A stretch of 64,000 nucleotides of DNA from Methanomicrobia archaeon DTU008. Its GTDB lineage: Archaea > Thermoplasmatota > Thermoplasmata > Methanomassiliicoccales > Methanomassiliicoccaceae. Of the stretch, positions 1 to 9,162 are shown piece after piece. Below the pieces are notes generated by a model that was not told the DNA's origin, searched no databases, and saw only the letters and a program-made list of their open reading frames with translations. Within the stretch, counting starts at the first letter, position 1, and each line of letters starts with the position of its first letter. The stretch spans positions 1 through 64,000 of the forward strand of contig LFRW01000024.1 of NCBI GenBank assembly GCA_001512965.1, given 5' to 3'. Made by a program: the position numbers and the translations under genes.

Positions 1-1
1 G

Positions 2-160
2 GCCCTCGGCCACCTGACGCCTGTCCAGCCAGAGAGGCTGCTGCACCTCGCCAGGGAGCACAAGAGGATCCTTCAGGAGCACGGGCTGGACACCCACACG
101 GTAAGGACCATGTGTCCAGAATGCCGCTGCTGCGACATAGTCCCGTTCCGGGACATCTGA
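2..160 (+). CDS. C-terminal fragment of an unidentified protein with a Cys cluster
   Basis: The frame is open from the window edge to a TGA at 158-160 and gives the last 52 residues of a protein. The tail contains a tight cysteine cluster, CPECRCC, preceded by a charged helical stretch (ERLLHLAREHKRILQE). The cysteines suggest metal or Fe-S binding, but the fragment is too short for a family call. It is too short and open-ended to appear in the ORF track. It runs toward the DtxR-type regulator 50 bp downstream, which has its own TATA-like box, so the two are probably separate transcripts. Confidence 0.5.
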   Translation, partial: ALGHLTPVQPERLLHLAREHKRILQEHGLDTHTVRTMCPECRCCDIVPFRDI

Positions 161-180
161 TTTTTAGGAGAACCAAATCT

Positions 181-190
181 ATTTTATATC
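181..190 (+). promoter_or_regulatory. TATA-like box of the DtxR-family gene
   Basis: The sequence attttatatc is centred about 25 nt before the GTG start at 210, and no Shine-Dalgarno precedes that start. This is the arrangement expected for a leaderless archaeal transcript and it supports the GTG as the start. Confidence 0.5.
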
Positions 191-209
191 ACATTCACAT
201 CATCGAACC

Positions 210-866
210 GTGAAGATCAGCGAGAACGCCGAGGACTACCTGGCATGCATCTACGATCTCTCTCGCAAGGGAACTCCGGTGAAGACCTCCGAGATATCCA
301 GCCGGCTAAACCTGTCCCCCGCGAGCGTGACGGAGATGACCCAGAGGCTTGCTTCGGAAGGATATCTCAACTATGAGCGTTACAAGGGCGTGACGCTCAC
401 CCCGGCAGGCACAAGGGTGGCGGAGAGGATCAAGCGCCGCCACCGCCTGTTGGAACGCTTCCTGGTAGACGTTCTCGGCCGATCCACCGAGGACAGCCAT
501 GAGGAGGCCATGCGCCTGGAGCACAATTTCTCCGACGAATCCGTGGAGATACTGTCCAAGATCATGAACAATCCAACGGTTTGCCCCGACGGCGACCCTA
601 TACCCGCTCCCCAGATAGAGATGGAGGATGAGCCTCCCTCTTTCCCCATCACGGAACTGCTTGAAGGTGAGGAGGCTGTGATCTCCCACCTCATATGTGA
701 CGACCCCACGAAGATACGCCGCCTCATAGGCATGGGCTTCGTTCCCGGCAGAAAGGTGATGGTAGAGGAGCATGCTCCCATGGGAGGCCCCCTCCTCATC
801 CGGCTGAACGAGATGAGGGTGGCGTTGGGGAGAGACTTCGCGGCCTTGATACAAGTGGAGAAGTGA
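210..866 (+). CDS. DtxR/MntR-family metal-dependent repressor with C-terminal FeoA-like domain
   Basis: Metal-sensing transcriptional repressor, 218 residues, GTG start. Residues 1-65 form the winged helix (EDYLACIYDLS, then SPASVTEMTQRLASEGYL as recognition helix). The next ~75 residues are the DtxR metal-binding and dimerisation domain, with the usual E/H-rich helix (EEAMRLEHNFSDE) and the CPDGDPIP segment. The last ~75 residues match the SH3-like FeoA domain (RLIGMGFVPGRKV). The next gene is feoB, 4 bp downstream and without a separate FeoA gene, so this protein very likely senses Fe(II) or Mn(II) and controls the iron transporter. The family and pairing are well known; the specific metal is inferred. 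Confidence 0.9.
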   Translation: MKISENAEDYLACIYDLSRKGTPVKTSEISSRLNLSPASVTEMTQRLASEGYLNYERYKGVTLTPAGTRVAERIKRRHRLLERFLVDVLGRSTEDSHEEAMRLEHNFSDESVEILSKIMNNPTVCPDGDPIPAPQIEMEDEPPSFPITELLEGEEAVISHLICDDPTKIRRLIGMGFVPGRKVMVEEHAPMGGPLLIRLNEMRVALGRDFAALIQVEK

Positions 867-870
867 TCCC

Positions 871-2796
871 TTGAGACTTGTCCTGGCAGGGAATCCTAAC
901 GTCGGGAAGTCAGTACTGTTCAATCGTATCACCGGCATAGGCGTCATATCGGCGAACTATCCGGGAACGACGGTGTCCTTCGAGGAGGGCGTAGTGACGT
1001 ATGAGGGAAAGCGCATCTCCGTGTTCGATCTCCCCGGGACGTACTCGCTCGCGGGCACCACCGAGGACGAGAAGGTCGCCACGGACCTTCTGTTCGAGAA
1101 GAGGCCCGACTGCGTCATAGCCGTGGTCGACGCCACCCGCCTGGAGCAGAACCTGGTGCTGGTCCTCCAGCTGATAGAGCTGGGGTACAAGGTCGTGGTG
1201 GCGCTGAACTTCATGGACCAGGCGCGGAAGCGGTTCTCCCTGAACGTCGACCTCCTTTCGGACATCCTCGGCGTGCCGATCGTACCGACCGTGGCGACCA
1301 CCGGAGAGGGCGTCGACCGGCTGATGAAGACCGTCATCGCCAGCAGGGTGCAGCGCTCCCCGTACGTCACGAGATATGACAGCCATATCGAGGCGTTCCT
1401 GGAGGACATGGCCGAGGACAGGATCGCGACCGAGGCGGGATTCCCGATACGCGGCGCCCTGATCAAGCTTCTGGAGGGAAACGACCGTTTCGTCGAACAG
1501 TTCTCGCCGACCATACGGGCCACCGCTGACAGCTATCGCGAACAGTTCCGAGAGGAGCACGGGGAAGATGTGGAGGTTCACATCTCCCGCGACCGGTACG
1601 GCGAAGCGGGAAGGATCGCATCCCAGGTCATAAGCAAGCTGGAAGGGCAGCTGACGCTGCGCGACAGGATCTCCGAACTGACCCTCCGCCCTGCTACCGG
1701 CATCCCTATTCTACTGACAGTGCTGTCAGGCATATTCCTGGCCGTGGTGGTGTTGGGAGGCCAGCTGGAGGAATTGCTGCTGGACGGCTATTCGCTCTTG
1801 GTGGGAGACCTCTTCGAGCGGTTGGCTTCGTTCATCGGCGGCACGCCGGGAGGGATCATCGCCACCGGCGTGGACATATCGATACAGGCGATCCTTGCCA
1901 TAGTGGTGCCGTACATCCTGGTCTTCTACCTATTGCTCGGCCTGCTGGAGGATTCCGGCTACCTCCCCAGGGTGGTGATGCTGCTGGACGGCATCATGGT
2001 GAAGCTCGGCCTTCACGGGCGCACGATAATCCCCATGATAGTGGGAACAGGCTGCAATGTGCCGGCGATTCTCGCCACCAGGACATTGGAGTCAAGGAGG
2101 CAGCGCATCATCCTGGCGACCATGATCGTCATGGTGGTCCCCTGTTCCGCCCAGACGGTCATCATCATAGGGACGGTGGGACAATACTCGGGCATAGCGT
2201 GGGCCGCGCTCATATACATCATACTCCTCCTCCTCATCCTGCTTCTCGGCAGGGTGCTCCACAGGGTGCTCAGGGCAGAGCCCCCCAGCCTTGCCATCGA
2301 GATCCCCGATCTGAGCATGCCTTCCCCGCGCAACGTGCTGGTGAAGACGTGGATGAGGGTCAAGGACTTCTTCGTGATAGCCTTCCCTCTGCTGCTGGTG
2401 GGGAGCCTGGCCCTCGAGGCCCTGATGACCTACGATGTACTGGACGCCCTGGTGGACCCGTTGACGCCTCTCACCCAGGGCCTGCTGGGCCTCCCGCCCG
2501 TCATCATCGTGGCATTGTTGTTCGGGGTGCTGCGTAAGGAGATGGCCCTCCAGATCCTCTTCGTGATCTTCGCCCTGGGGGCCGGAGGGGACCTGAGCAC
2601 CGTCCTTACACCTCAGCAGATGTTCGTGTTCGCCCTTGTCATGGCGACCTACATGCCCTGCCTGGGCGTCATGGCGGCACTGATCAAGGAGTTCGACATC
2701 CGTTCCACCCTCTTGATAACGATATCGTCCGTCGCCTTGGCAATAGTCCTCGGGACCATCGCAAACTACACCTTCCAGCTGATCGCCCTGTTGTGA
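871..2796 (+). CDS. feoB: Ferrous iron transporter FeoB
   Basis: GTP-dependent Fe(II) uptake protein of the cytoplasmic membrane, 641 residues, TTG start 4 bp after the regulator's stop. The N-terminal G domain shows G1 GNPNVGKS (7-14), G3 DLPG (53-56) and a G4-like NFMD (113-116) where NxxD is expected. A helical linker follows. From about residue 275 come the hydrophobic segments, including the two Gate-like regions around GTGCNVPAILATRTL and LRKEMALQILFV. It is slightly shorter than typical bacterial FeoB and lacks the C-terminal cytoplasmic FeoC-like tail. The tight spacing to the DtxR-FeoA gene indicates an iron-responsive operon. Confidence 0.95.
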   Translation: MRLVLAGNPNVGKSVLFNRITGIGVISANYPGTTVSFEEGVVTYEGKRISVFDLPGTYSLAGTTEDEKVATDLLFEKRPDCVIAVVDATRLEQNLVLVLQLIELGYKVVVALNFMDQARKRFSLNVDLLSDILGVPIVPTVATTGEGVDRLMKTVIASRVQRSPYVTRYDSHIEAFLEDMAEDRIATEAGFPIRGALIKLLEGNDRFVEQFSPTIRATADSYREQFREEHGEDVEVHISRDRYGEAGRIASQVISKLEGQLTLRDRISELTLRPATGIPILLTVLSGIFLAVVVLGGQLEELLLDGYSLLVGDLFERLASFIGGTPGGIIATGVDISIQAILAIVVPYILVFYLLLGLLEDSGYLPRVVMLLDGIMVKLGLHGRTIIPMIVGTGCNVPAILATRTLESRRQRIILATMIVMVVPCSAQTVIIIGTVGQYSGIAWAALIYIILLLLILLLGRVLHRVLRAEPPSLAIEIPDLSMPSPRNVLVKTWMRVKDFFVIAFPLLLVGSLALEALMTYDVLDALVDPLTPLTQGLLGLPPVIIVALLFGVLRKEMALQILFVIFALGAGGDLSTVLTPQQMFVFALVMATYMPCLGVMAALIKEFDIRSTLLITISSVALAIVLGTIANYTFQLIALL

Positions 2797-2848
2797 CGAG
2801 AGCAATAGAGATATACCCGTCGCTCCGAGAACTCAACCGAGGCGTCAC

Positions 2849-3301
2849 ATGGACATCGTAGAGAGATTGAAGGAGGATCATGAGGAGCTTCAAACGGCAT
2901 TCAGCAATATCCTGAACGCGGACATCGACGACCCGGAAACCTATGGTAGGCAGTTCATAGACCTCATGACCGCCATAGAGAGCCACGAGAGGGCGGAGGA
3001 GCAGACAGTGTATGCTCAACTGGGGGCCGACCTTGACATCCGGCCTATCGCCCTGCAGTCGCTCGAGGAGCATAGGATAATCCGCTCGCTGATGAAGGAC
3101 CTGGCAGATGTGGAGATAACCGAGGAGATCTGGTTGCCCAGGCTGGTGGTGGCCAATAACGTGTTCTCTCTGCATGTCCAGGTGGAGGAAGGCAACGTCC
3201 TCTCCTTGATCGAACAAATATTCGACAAGGACGCGCGGGAGAAGCTGGACCGGGACTTCGAGATGGTGCACCGGAGCACGTTGCAACAACTTCGCTCGTA
3301 G
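2849..3301 (+). CDS. Hemerythrin-like HHE-domain protein (copy 1 of 3)
   Basis: A 150-residue four-helix protein with the spacing of a hemerythrin-like diiron site: LKEDHEEL near the N terminus, ESHERAEEQ (His plus Glu), EEHRI, and NVFSLHVQVEEGNVL with the HxxxE pattern. Such domains bind O2 or NO, or sense or store iron and redox state. It follows feoB by 52 bp on the same strand, so co-transcription with iron uptake is plausible. Two further hemerythrin-like genes occur at 22.3 and 31.2 kb. The start is ATG 2849; no strong Shine-Dalgarno is seen. Confidence 0.8.
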   Translation: MDIVERLKEDHEELQTAFSNILNADIDDPETYGRQFIDLMTAIESHERAEEQTVYAQLGADLDIRPIALQSLEEHRIIRSLMKDLADVEITEEIWLPRLVVANNVFSLHVQVEEGNVLSLIEQIFDKDAREKLDRDFEMVHRSTLQQLRS

Positions 3302-3521
3302 GAAGGCAACGTCGTCTTCCTGCCGGAACGTGCACCGACGCTGCGGAGCGCCAGCGAGCGGCGGTCAGGTGCAAGGTCCGCGACTTGAAGGCGATCGGTT
3401 CGTGGCCACACATCGTCGCTCATGCCGTCGACTCGCCGGGAACGTCAACCGCCGCCTCACCGGCCAGTCAGGCCCATGCACCCATGCGGCCCACGTCACA
3501 GCATGAAACCTCGTACGACCG

Positions 3522-3539
3522 GGTTCCAGGGATCGAACC
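3522..3539 (-). terminator. Short hairpin after gltX
   Basis: ggttc-cagggatc-gaacc can fold into a 5-bp stem just downstream of the gltX stop codon on the minus strand. No T-run follows, so its role as terminator is weak. On the minus strand it superficially resembles a tRNA T-arm, but no tRNA body can be built around it. Confidence 0.25.
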
Positions 3540-3551
3540 TCTAGGGAAGGC

Positions 3552-5237
3552 TCAGGTGTGTGCGAAATATGCGCGGACCTTGGGAGCCAGCGATTCAACC
3601 CGGGCGAAGCCGAAGCGTTCGAACTGAACGACCTTTCCCTCCTCCTTCTCCGGCAGCGGTTCGGCCACTCCCTTCCGCACCGTTCCGTCCGGAAGGTACA
3701 CCTCTGCCGGAACCGCCGACGGCGGCGCCCAGTGGGCGATCTTCCACCCCTCCTTCAGGACCCCGATGTCGTCCCCGGCGTATACGGCCTTGCCGTCCTC
3801 CCAGCGGAGGTTGCATAGGTCCTTCAACCTGACCGTGCCGCGCCGCTTGAACCCTTCCAGGTCCTCGGCGGTCATATGAACGCTCAGGGGCGGTGTCAAT
3901 GTATGGTCCCTGCACCCGAGGTCCTTATGGTCTGGATGGATGGGGCAATGTGCCTCTATGCGGTCGACGCCCACGATGTCCACGATCTTGGGGTCCCATA
4001 CGAAGAAGTACCTGGACGCGGTCCTGTCGACTATCTGCTTGTTGAACGAATACAGGTTGTCCCAGGAGAACTCGATGTCGACCTCCTTCATGCCGACATC
4101 TATCCAGTAGTTGCGTATCGCCTCTGGCTGTATGCCCCTCCGGGCCATGGCCCTCACCGTCCCCAGCCGCACATCGTCCCACCCCGAGTATTCTCCGGAG
4201 CGTATCCCCTCGCCGATGGTGGAGGTCTTGAGCATCGTGTCGGGGATCGAGACCAGGCCATAATGGAAATAGTAGGGCTTGTCCCAACCGAGGTAGTCGA
4301 AGATGTACTCCTGGCGAAGGGTGTTGTTCAGGTGATCCTTTCCCCGGATGACGTGGGTCATCCCCAGCTCATGGTCGTCCACGGCCACCGAGAGGTTCAT
4401 CATCGGATACACGGTGTATCTGGTGCCCGTCCGCGGATGCGGGACCGAATCCACTATTCGCAGGCCGACGAAGTCCCTGACGGCCGGGTTGGGGTGGTGC
4501 AGATCGGTCTTTATGACCAGAACGGCCTCGCCGCCTCCAAGGCTGTGGGAGAGCATGCGGTCCAGCAGCTCGTTGGCCTCCTCTGGCGACTGGTCGCGAT
4601 GAGGGCATGCGACGCTCTGCTCCTTGTACCGGCGCATGTCTTCAGCCTCGCAAAGGCACACATATGCCTTGCCCATGTCGATCAGCCGGCGCGCCACATC
4701 ATAGTACAGTTCGAAGCGGTCGCTCTGGATGACCGTATCGTGGACCTCCACTCCCAGCCACTCAAGGTCCTCGGGTATCATCCTGTACGCATCTGGATCG
4801 ACCTTCTCGGGGTTGGTGTCCTCCATGCGGTTGATGTACCTTCCCTTGTATCGCCTGACGTACTCGTCGTTGAGCAAGGCCACGCGGGTGTGTCCGAGAT
4901 GCAGCGGTCCCGATGGACCGGGGGCCACCCGCATCACCATCTTTCCCTCGACCGCATTGGGAAGGTCTGGCAGCGTATGCTTGCGCTCGCACTTGGTCTT
5001 CCTCAATAATTCTGGATCCATGTCCTCGGCCATCCTGCAGATGTCATCGAACGGCAGGCTTGCCAGTTCACGGCAGACCTCTTCAGAGGCGGCAGCCACC
5101 TCTCGGGCGCGGGATCGCAGCTCCGGCCTCTCGGCCATCACCTTCCCTATGACCGCCTTGGGGTTGGCCTTTCCCCCGTAGAGGGCGGCGTTCTGCAGCG
5201 CGTACTTTCTGACGACATCCTTCAGCTCTGCGGACAT
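3552..5237 (-). CDS. gltX: Glutamyl-tRNA synthetase (archaeal GluRS/GlnRS-like type)
   Basis: Charges tRNA-Glu and, in archaea lacking GlnRS, usually also tRNA-Gln. About 561 residues. It shows the class I signatures PGPSGPLHLGHTR (HIGH region) and MLKTSTIG (KMSKS equivalent), with the archaeal N-terminal helical extension (KYALQNAALYGGKANPKAV) and the beta-barrel C-terminal domain typical of GlnRS-like anticodon binding. The ORF track extends this frame to 6731, but that stretch is the antisense of the UbiD gene. I chose the ATG at 5237 (MSAELKDVV); an ATG four codons upstream (5249) sits directly against a GGGAGG and has poorer spacing. Confidence 0.93.
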   Translation of the reverse strand: MSAELKDVVRKYALQNAALYGGKANPKAVIGKVMAERPELRSRAREVAAASEEVCRELASLPFDDICRMAEDMDPELLRKTKCERKHTLPDLPNAVEGKMVMRVAPGPSGPLHLGHTRVALLNDEYVRRYKGRYINRMEDTNPEKVDPDAYRMIPEDLEWLGVEVHDTVIQSDRFELYYDVARRLIDMGKAYVCLCEAEDMRRYKEQSVACPHRDQSPEEANELLDRMLSHSLGGGEAVLVIKTDLHHPNPAVRDFVGLRIVDSVPHPRTGTRYTVYPMMNLSVAVDDHELGMTHVIRGKDHLNNTLRQEYIFDYLGWDKPYYFHYGLVSIPDTMLKTSTIGEGIRSGEYSGWDDVRLGTVRAMARRGIQPEAIRNYWIDVGMKEVDIEFSWDNLYSFNKQIVDRTASRYFFVWDPKIVDIVGVDRIEAHCPIHPDHKDLGCRDHTLTPPLSVHMTAEDLEGFKRRGTVRLKDLCNLRWEDGKAVYAGDDIGVLKEGWKIAHWAPPSAVPAEVYLPDGTVRKGVAEPLPEKEEGKVVQFERFGFARVESLAPKVRAYFAHT

Positions 5238-5339
5238 ATGGCGCCCCATCCTCCCTCTTGCTTTTGTATCTTTCGAATGGCGGCCGATACCGTCCCGGCC
5301 AGGGTAATGGATTAATACGCCCCTCCTTATTAAGCAGGC

Positions 5340-6602
5340 ATGGCCCTCAGGGACCGCCTCGCCGAGATGAAGGATGCCATCGTCATAGACCGCCCGGTCA
5401 GCGTAGACCTGGAGGCCTCTCGACTGCTGGCAGAGAACAATGCCACCCCTGTCATTTTCAATGATATCAACGGCATGCGCGCGGCCGGCAACGTATGGTC
5501 GACCAGAGAACGTATCTGCTCCGCGCTCAAGATCGACAAGAACGATCTGATGAGGAAGATGCTGGAGGCCGTTTCCTCGCCGACGCCCCCGAGACTCGTC
5601 GATTCCGCACCGTTCATGGAGGACGTCAGGGAGGAGTTCGATCTCACCTCCATACCCATCGTGAAGTATTACCCGGAGGACGCCGGGAGGTACATCACAT
5701 CCGCCGTCGCGGTGGCCGAGCAGGACGGCAAGGCCAACCTGTCCTTCCACCGCATGCTGCTGCTCGACGGAAGGAGCTTCGCCCTCCGGCTGGTGCCCCG
5801 CCACCTGTACACCATGTGGAAGAAGGCCCAGGCAAGGGGAGAGGACCTTCCGGTGGCGTTCTGCATGGGCCTCTGCCCTCCGGTACTGCTCGCCGCGGCC
5901 ACTTCCACCAACTATGACGTCGATGAGATGCACATAGCATCCTCGCTCAAGGAGAGGACCATCGGCGGGCCCTTGGATGTATACCAGCTGCCGTCGGGCA
6001 TCCGCGTCCCGGCGCAGTCTGAGGTCGTCCTGGAGGGAAGGATAACGTCGCGCATGGTCGACGAGGGACCGTTCGTGGACATCACCGGCACGTATGACTC
6101 CGTGCGCCCCGGTCCCGTGTTCGAGGTGGACCGCCTGTACATGCGCAAGGACCCGATATTCCAACTGCTCTTCCCCGGCGGACTTGAGCATTACCTGTTG
6201 ATGGGGCTCCCACGCGAGCCGATGATCTATCGCACGGTGAACCAGGTGGTTCCCAGGGTGCACGGGGTCAGACTGACCGAGGGAGGATGTTGCTGGCTGC
6301 ACGGTGTGGTGTCCATCACCAAGAACAAGGAGGGGGACGGGATGAACGCAGCCCTGGCGGCCCTCACCGGACACCCGTCCATGAAGCAGGTCATCGTGGT
6401 GGACGAGGACATCGACATCTATGACGATCATCAGGTCGAGTGGGCGGTGGCCACCAGGTTCCAGGCGTCCCGTTCGTTGACCGTGATCAACAACGCCGCT
6501 GGCTCGTCGCTCGATCCCAGCGCGGAGGGGACGACGTCCAAGGTCGCCATCGATGCCACGGTGCCGATGGGAATGAAGGGGTTCCAGAGAGCTACACTGT
6601 GA
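5340..6602 (+). CDS. UbiD-family prenyl-FMN decarboxylase (possible anhydromevalonate-phosphate decarboxylase)
   Basis: A 420-residue member of the UbiD family, decarboxylases that use prenylated FMN. Family features seen are the RLVPRHLYTMW segment with the conserved Arg, the Glu-bearing DEGPFVDITGTY, and the HGVVSITKNKEGDGMNA loop. Archaeal single-copy UbiD proteins of this size act as trans-anhydromevalonate-5-phosphate decarboxylase in the modified mevalonate pathway, so this is the most likely role, inferred from length and lineage. The partner aconitase-X subunits and the UbiX flavin prenyltransferase are not in the window. A TATA-like ggattaatac sits ~25 nt upstream of the ATG and suggests a leaderless mRNA. 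It is divergent from gltX. Confidence 0.85.
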   Translation: MALRDRLAEMKDAIVIDRPVSVDLEASRLLAENNATPVIFNDINGMRAAGNVWSTRERICSALKIDKNDLMRKMLEAVSSPTPPRLVDSAPFMEDVREEFDLTSIPIVKYYPEDAGRYITSAVAVAEQDGKANLSFHRMLLLDGRSFALRLVPRHLYTMWKKAQARGEDLPVAFCMGLCPPVLLAAATSTNYDVDEMHIASSLKERTIGGPLDVYQLPSGIRVPAQSEVVLEGRITSRMVDEGPFVDITGTYDSVRPGPVFEVDRLYMRKDPIFQLLFPGGLEHYLLMGLPREPMIYRTVNQVVPRVHGVRLTEGGCCWLHGVVSITKNKEGDGMNAALAALTGHPSMKQVIVVDEDIDIYDDHQVEWAVATRFQASRSLTVINNAAGSSLDPSAEGTTSKVAIDATVPMGMKGFQRATL

Positions 6603-6674
6603 TGGCGATATTCGACATCCATGCGATATCGATTTGTAATCCCTAATGTTTAGAGGGCATGGGAGACGAAACTC

Positions 6675-8543
6675 ATGTCCCTCCAGGCAACGGTCGGTAA
6701 TGAGAGCGCATCGAGCGGCCTGGAGAAACAAAGGGATGGGACGCGAGGGACACCCATCTACAGGCGCAGGTGGTTCCCGTACGCGGTTTTCCTTGCGTTC
6801 CTGCTACTTCTCTCCTCCACCTCGTTCTTCAACTTCCTTCTGTTCCATAGTCTGGCCGAGACCTTCGGGGCGGCGGCATCGTTCACCATCGCCGCCGTGG
6901 TCCTGACCAGCAGGGGCAGCATCGAGAACAATTACCTCCGCATCCTCGGCGTGTCATACCTGTTCACCGCGGTCATCGAGATGCTTCACATGCTTGCCTA
7001 TCAAGGCATGGGCGTGTTCCCCGACGGGGCCAACCTCCCGACGCAGTTGTGGCTGGCGCTCCGCTATGTCCAGGCTTTCACCCTGCTCATCGCGCCCCTG
7101 GCCATCGGAAGAGGTCTGTCCTGGCGGTGGATGATCCTGGGCTACACCATGATCACGTCCGTGATCCTATCGACCATCTTCCTTGGGGTCTTCCCCTCCG
7201 CGTACGTCCCGCCGACCGGCCTCACACCTTTCAAGATCGTCAGCGAGTATGCGATCATCGTTCTCGCCGTCTCGGGCGGCGTCCTCCTGTATCTCAGGCG
7301 TTCATGGTTCGACCGCAATGTACATCAGAACCTGCTCCTGGCGGTGCTCATGTTCATACTTGCCGAGCTGGTGTTCACGCTATACATAGGCGTCTATTCG
7401 GCCGTCAACATGCTGGGCCACCTCTTCATGCTCGCCGAGTTCTTCCTGGTCTTCATGGCCATCGTCCACACTGGCATCGTCGAGCCGACCAGGCTGCTAT
7501 ACCGGGAGCTGGCCGACAGGGAAAGGTCGTTCAGGGGGATCGTGGAGAACGTTCGAGACGTCCTGTTCCAGTATCAACTGTATCCAGAGATGAGGTTGAC
7601 CTACATCAGCCCGGTTGTGGAGGAGATCACGGGGTACCCCCCTGAGGACTATTACAGGGGCCGGAACGGTGCGAGGGGCGTACATCCGTTGGGCGGCTGG
7701 GTCCCAGAGGACTCGATAGATACCGAGCATGATCGGAGCATGCGCACGTTCCATGCATCCCGTAGGGACGGTGAGGCGATCTGGCTCCAGGTCAGTACGG
7801 CCACGGTGCGGGACGATGAAGGGCGCGCCGTGATGATGATCGGCATCGCCAGGGACGTCACCGAGATCGTCAGGAACGTAGAACGGCTGGAACTCGCCCA
7901 GAACAAGCTGAAGCTTCTTGGAAGCCTTTCCTATCATGACATGCAGAACCATATCACCTCGGCGGTGGGGTACATGGAACTGGCGAGAAGGACCAAGGAC
8001 GAGGTGAAGAAGGCCGAGTACCTGGATAAGAGCAAGGCCGCCATCGAGGAGATAAACATCCTCCTTGGCTCCACTCACAGATATTACGAGCTCGGGAAGG
8101 TCCCACCGGTATGGCTGGACCTCAGGGAGACGATCGTCATGGCGCTCTCCTCCCTTGACCTTCACGGCCTGAACGTCGTGATGGACGTCCCGGAGTTGGA
8201 ACTGTACGCGGATGAGACGATGGTGCATGTTTTCCATAACCTGGCACACAACACCTTGAAGCATGGAACGGGCGCGACCGAGGTGCGTATCCATGTCATG
8301 AGGGATGACGGGGAACTGTCGATAGTATTCGAGGACGATGGCCCAGGCATTCCCATGGAGGACAAGGAGGCGATATTCGAATGGGGATATCGATCCCGCC
8401 GGGGGCATGGCCTTCATTACGTGGCGGAGGTCCTTGCGGCCACCGGCATGAGGATCAGGGAGACCGGGGAGCCTGGCAAAGGCGTACGATTCGAGATCCT
8501 GGTGCCCCGGGGAAGATGGCGTTTCAAAAGCGACACCGCATGA
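6675..8543 (+). CDS. Membrane sensor histidine kinase (MASE3-PAS-HATPase)
   Basis: A 622-residue sensor kinase. Residues ~30-270 contain about seven or eight hydrophobic segments with a MASE3-like character (YLRILGVSYLFTAVIEMLHMLAYQGM). A PAS domain follows at ~275-400 (FRGIVENVRDVLFQYQL, then IGIARDVTEI). The phosphoacceptor helix carries SYHDMQNHI with His at about 415, the form typical of archaeal kinases. The ATPase domain has the N box (FHNLAHNTLKHG), G1 (EDDGPGIP) and G2 (GHGLHYV). The signal is unknown. No response regulator lies next to it, so it is an orphan kinase in this window. Confidence 0.88.
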   Translation: MSLQATVGNESASSGLEKQRDGTRGTPIYRRRWFPYAVFLAFLLLLSSTSFFNFLLFHSLAETFGAAASFTIAAVVLTSRGSIENNYLRILGVSYLFTAVIEMLHMLAYQGMGVFPDGANLPTQLWLALRYVQAFTLLIAPLAIGRGLSWRWMILGYTMITSVILSTIFLGVFPSAYVPPTGLTPFKIVSEYAIIVLAVSGGVLLYLRRSWFDRNVHQNLLLAVLMFILAELVFTLYIGVYSAVNMLGHLFMLAEFFLVFMAIVHTGIVEPTRLLYRELADRERSFRGIVENVRDVLFQYQLYPEMRLTYISPVVEEITGYPPEDYYRGRNGARGVHPLGGWVPEDSIDTEHDRSMRTFHASRRDGEAIWLQVSTATVRDDEGRAVMMIGIARDVTEIVRNVERLELAQNKLKLLGSLSYHDMQNHITSAVGYMELARRTKDEVKKAEYLDKSKAAIEEINILLGSTHRYYELGKVPPVWLDLRETIVMALSSLDLHGLNVVMDVPELELYADETMVHVFHNLAHNTLKHGTGATEVRIHVMRDDGELSIVFEDDGPGIPMEDKEAIFEWGYRSRRGHGLHYVAEVLAATGMRIRETGEPGKGVRFEILVPRGRWRFKSDTA

Positions 8544-8616
8544 TAGGCCCGCCGGACATGATCGAGGGCTGCCATGATGGCACCCTTTTTGTACGAGGCG
8601 AACGGAACATCATGCG

Positions 8617-9162
8617 ATGAGGACCAGAGCTACACATTCGGTCCAGGTGGGTGACAGGGAGTCGATGCCGACCGGAGACGATAGGCTCAGCATCGAAACG
8701 TTCCTTGATGACCTCATAGGGCGCATGTCGGTGGAAGGGCGCAACGAGGTCAGGTTCATAGATGATGCCAAGGCGAGCACGGTGGCCTGGTACGACCGGA
8801 TACACCGGGCCGAGCATGGAGTGCCTCTCAGCAGGGCACAGGTCGACCAGCTGAAAGGCCATCTCGATGCCGTTGCGCCCTCATCGATCAGGAAATGGAA
8901 CGCCAGACAGCTTGCTTCCGAACTGATCGTCCTTGACGACGACATAGGGAGGTCCGACCTGTCAGATGATGACATGGTCCGGCTCAGGGCCCGGATCGGG
9001 GATCTGCGTGATGACCTGGAGCGCTCCGGAGGCTATCGCGCGGAACACGATCGGACGCTGGAGGAGATCGCATCCATCATCAGGAATGCGCCGATAGCAT
9101 TGGCCGAGAGGTGGCTGCTTCGGCTTGACCGGTTCCGGGGCCGCCACCGGTGGTGGCTCTAG
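8617..9162 (+). CDS. Hypothetical alpha-helical protein
   Basis: A 181-residue, highly charged, predicted helical protein with no membrane segment, cysteine cluster or recognised catalytic motif. Acidic and basic residues alternate in heptad-like stretches (LDDDIGRSDLSDDDMVRLRARIGDLRDDLERSGG), suggesting a coiled coil or helical bundle. An alternative ATG at 8665 (MPTGDD) follows a GGGAG-like sequence and could be the true start. It lies 73 bp after the histidine kinase on the same strand and its stop overlaps the purA stop by 4 bp on the opposite strand. I do not recognise a family. Confidence 0.6.
   Translation: MRTRATHSVQVGDRESMPTGDDRLSIETFLDDLIGRMSVEGRNEVRFIDDAKASTVAWYDRIHRAEHGVPLSRAQVDQLKGHLDAVAPSSIRKWNARQLASELIVLDDDIGRSDLSDDDMVRLRARIGDLRDDLERSGGYRAEHDRTLEEIASIIRNAPIALAERWLLRLDRFRGRHRWWL

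Noticed and set aside
3500-3600. Minus-strand tRNA suggested by aggttcgatccctgg.
   Set aside because: No acceptor, D or anticodon arm can be placed, and the 5' part would lie inside gltX; only a small hairpin remains.
5250-6731. Upstream extension of the gltX reading frame in the ORF track (to 6731).
   Set aside because: It is the antisense of the UbiD gene and has no GluRS-like sequence; the enzyme starts at about 5237.
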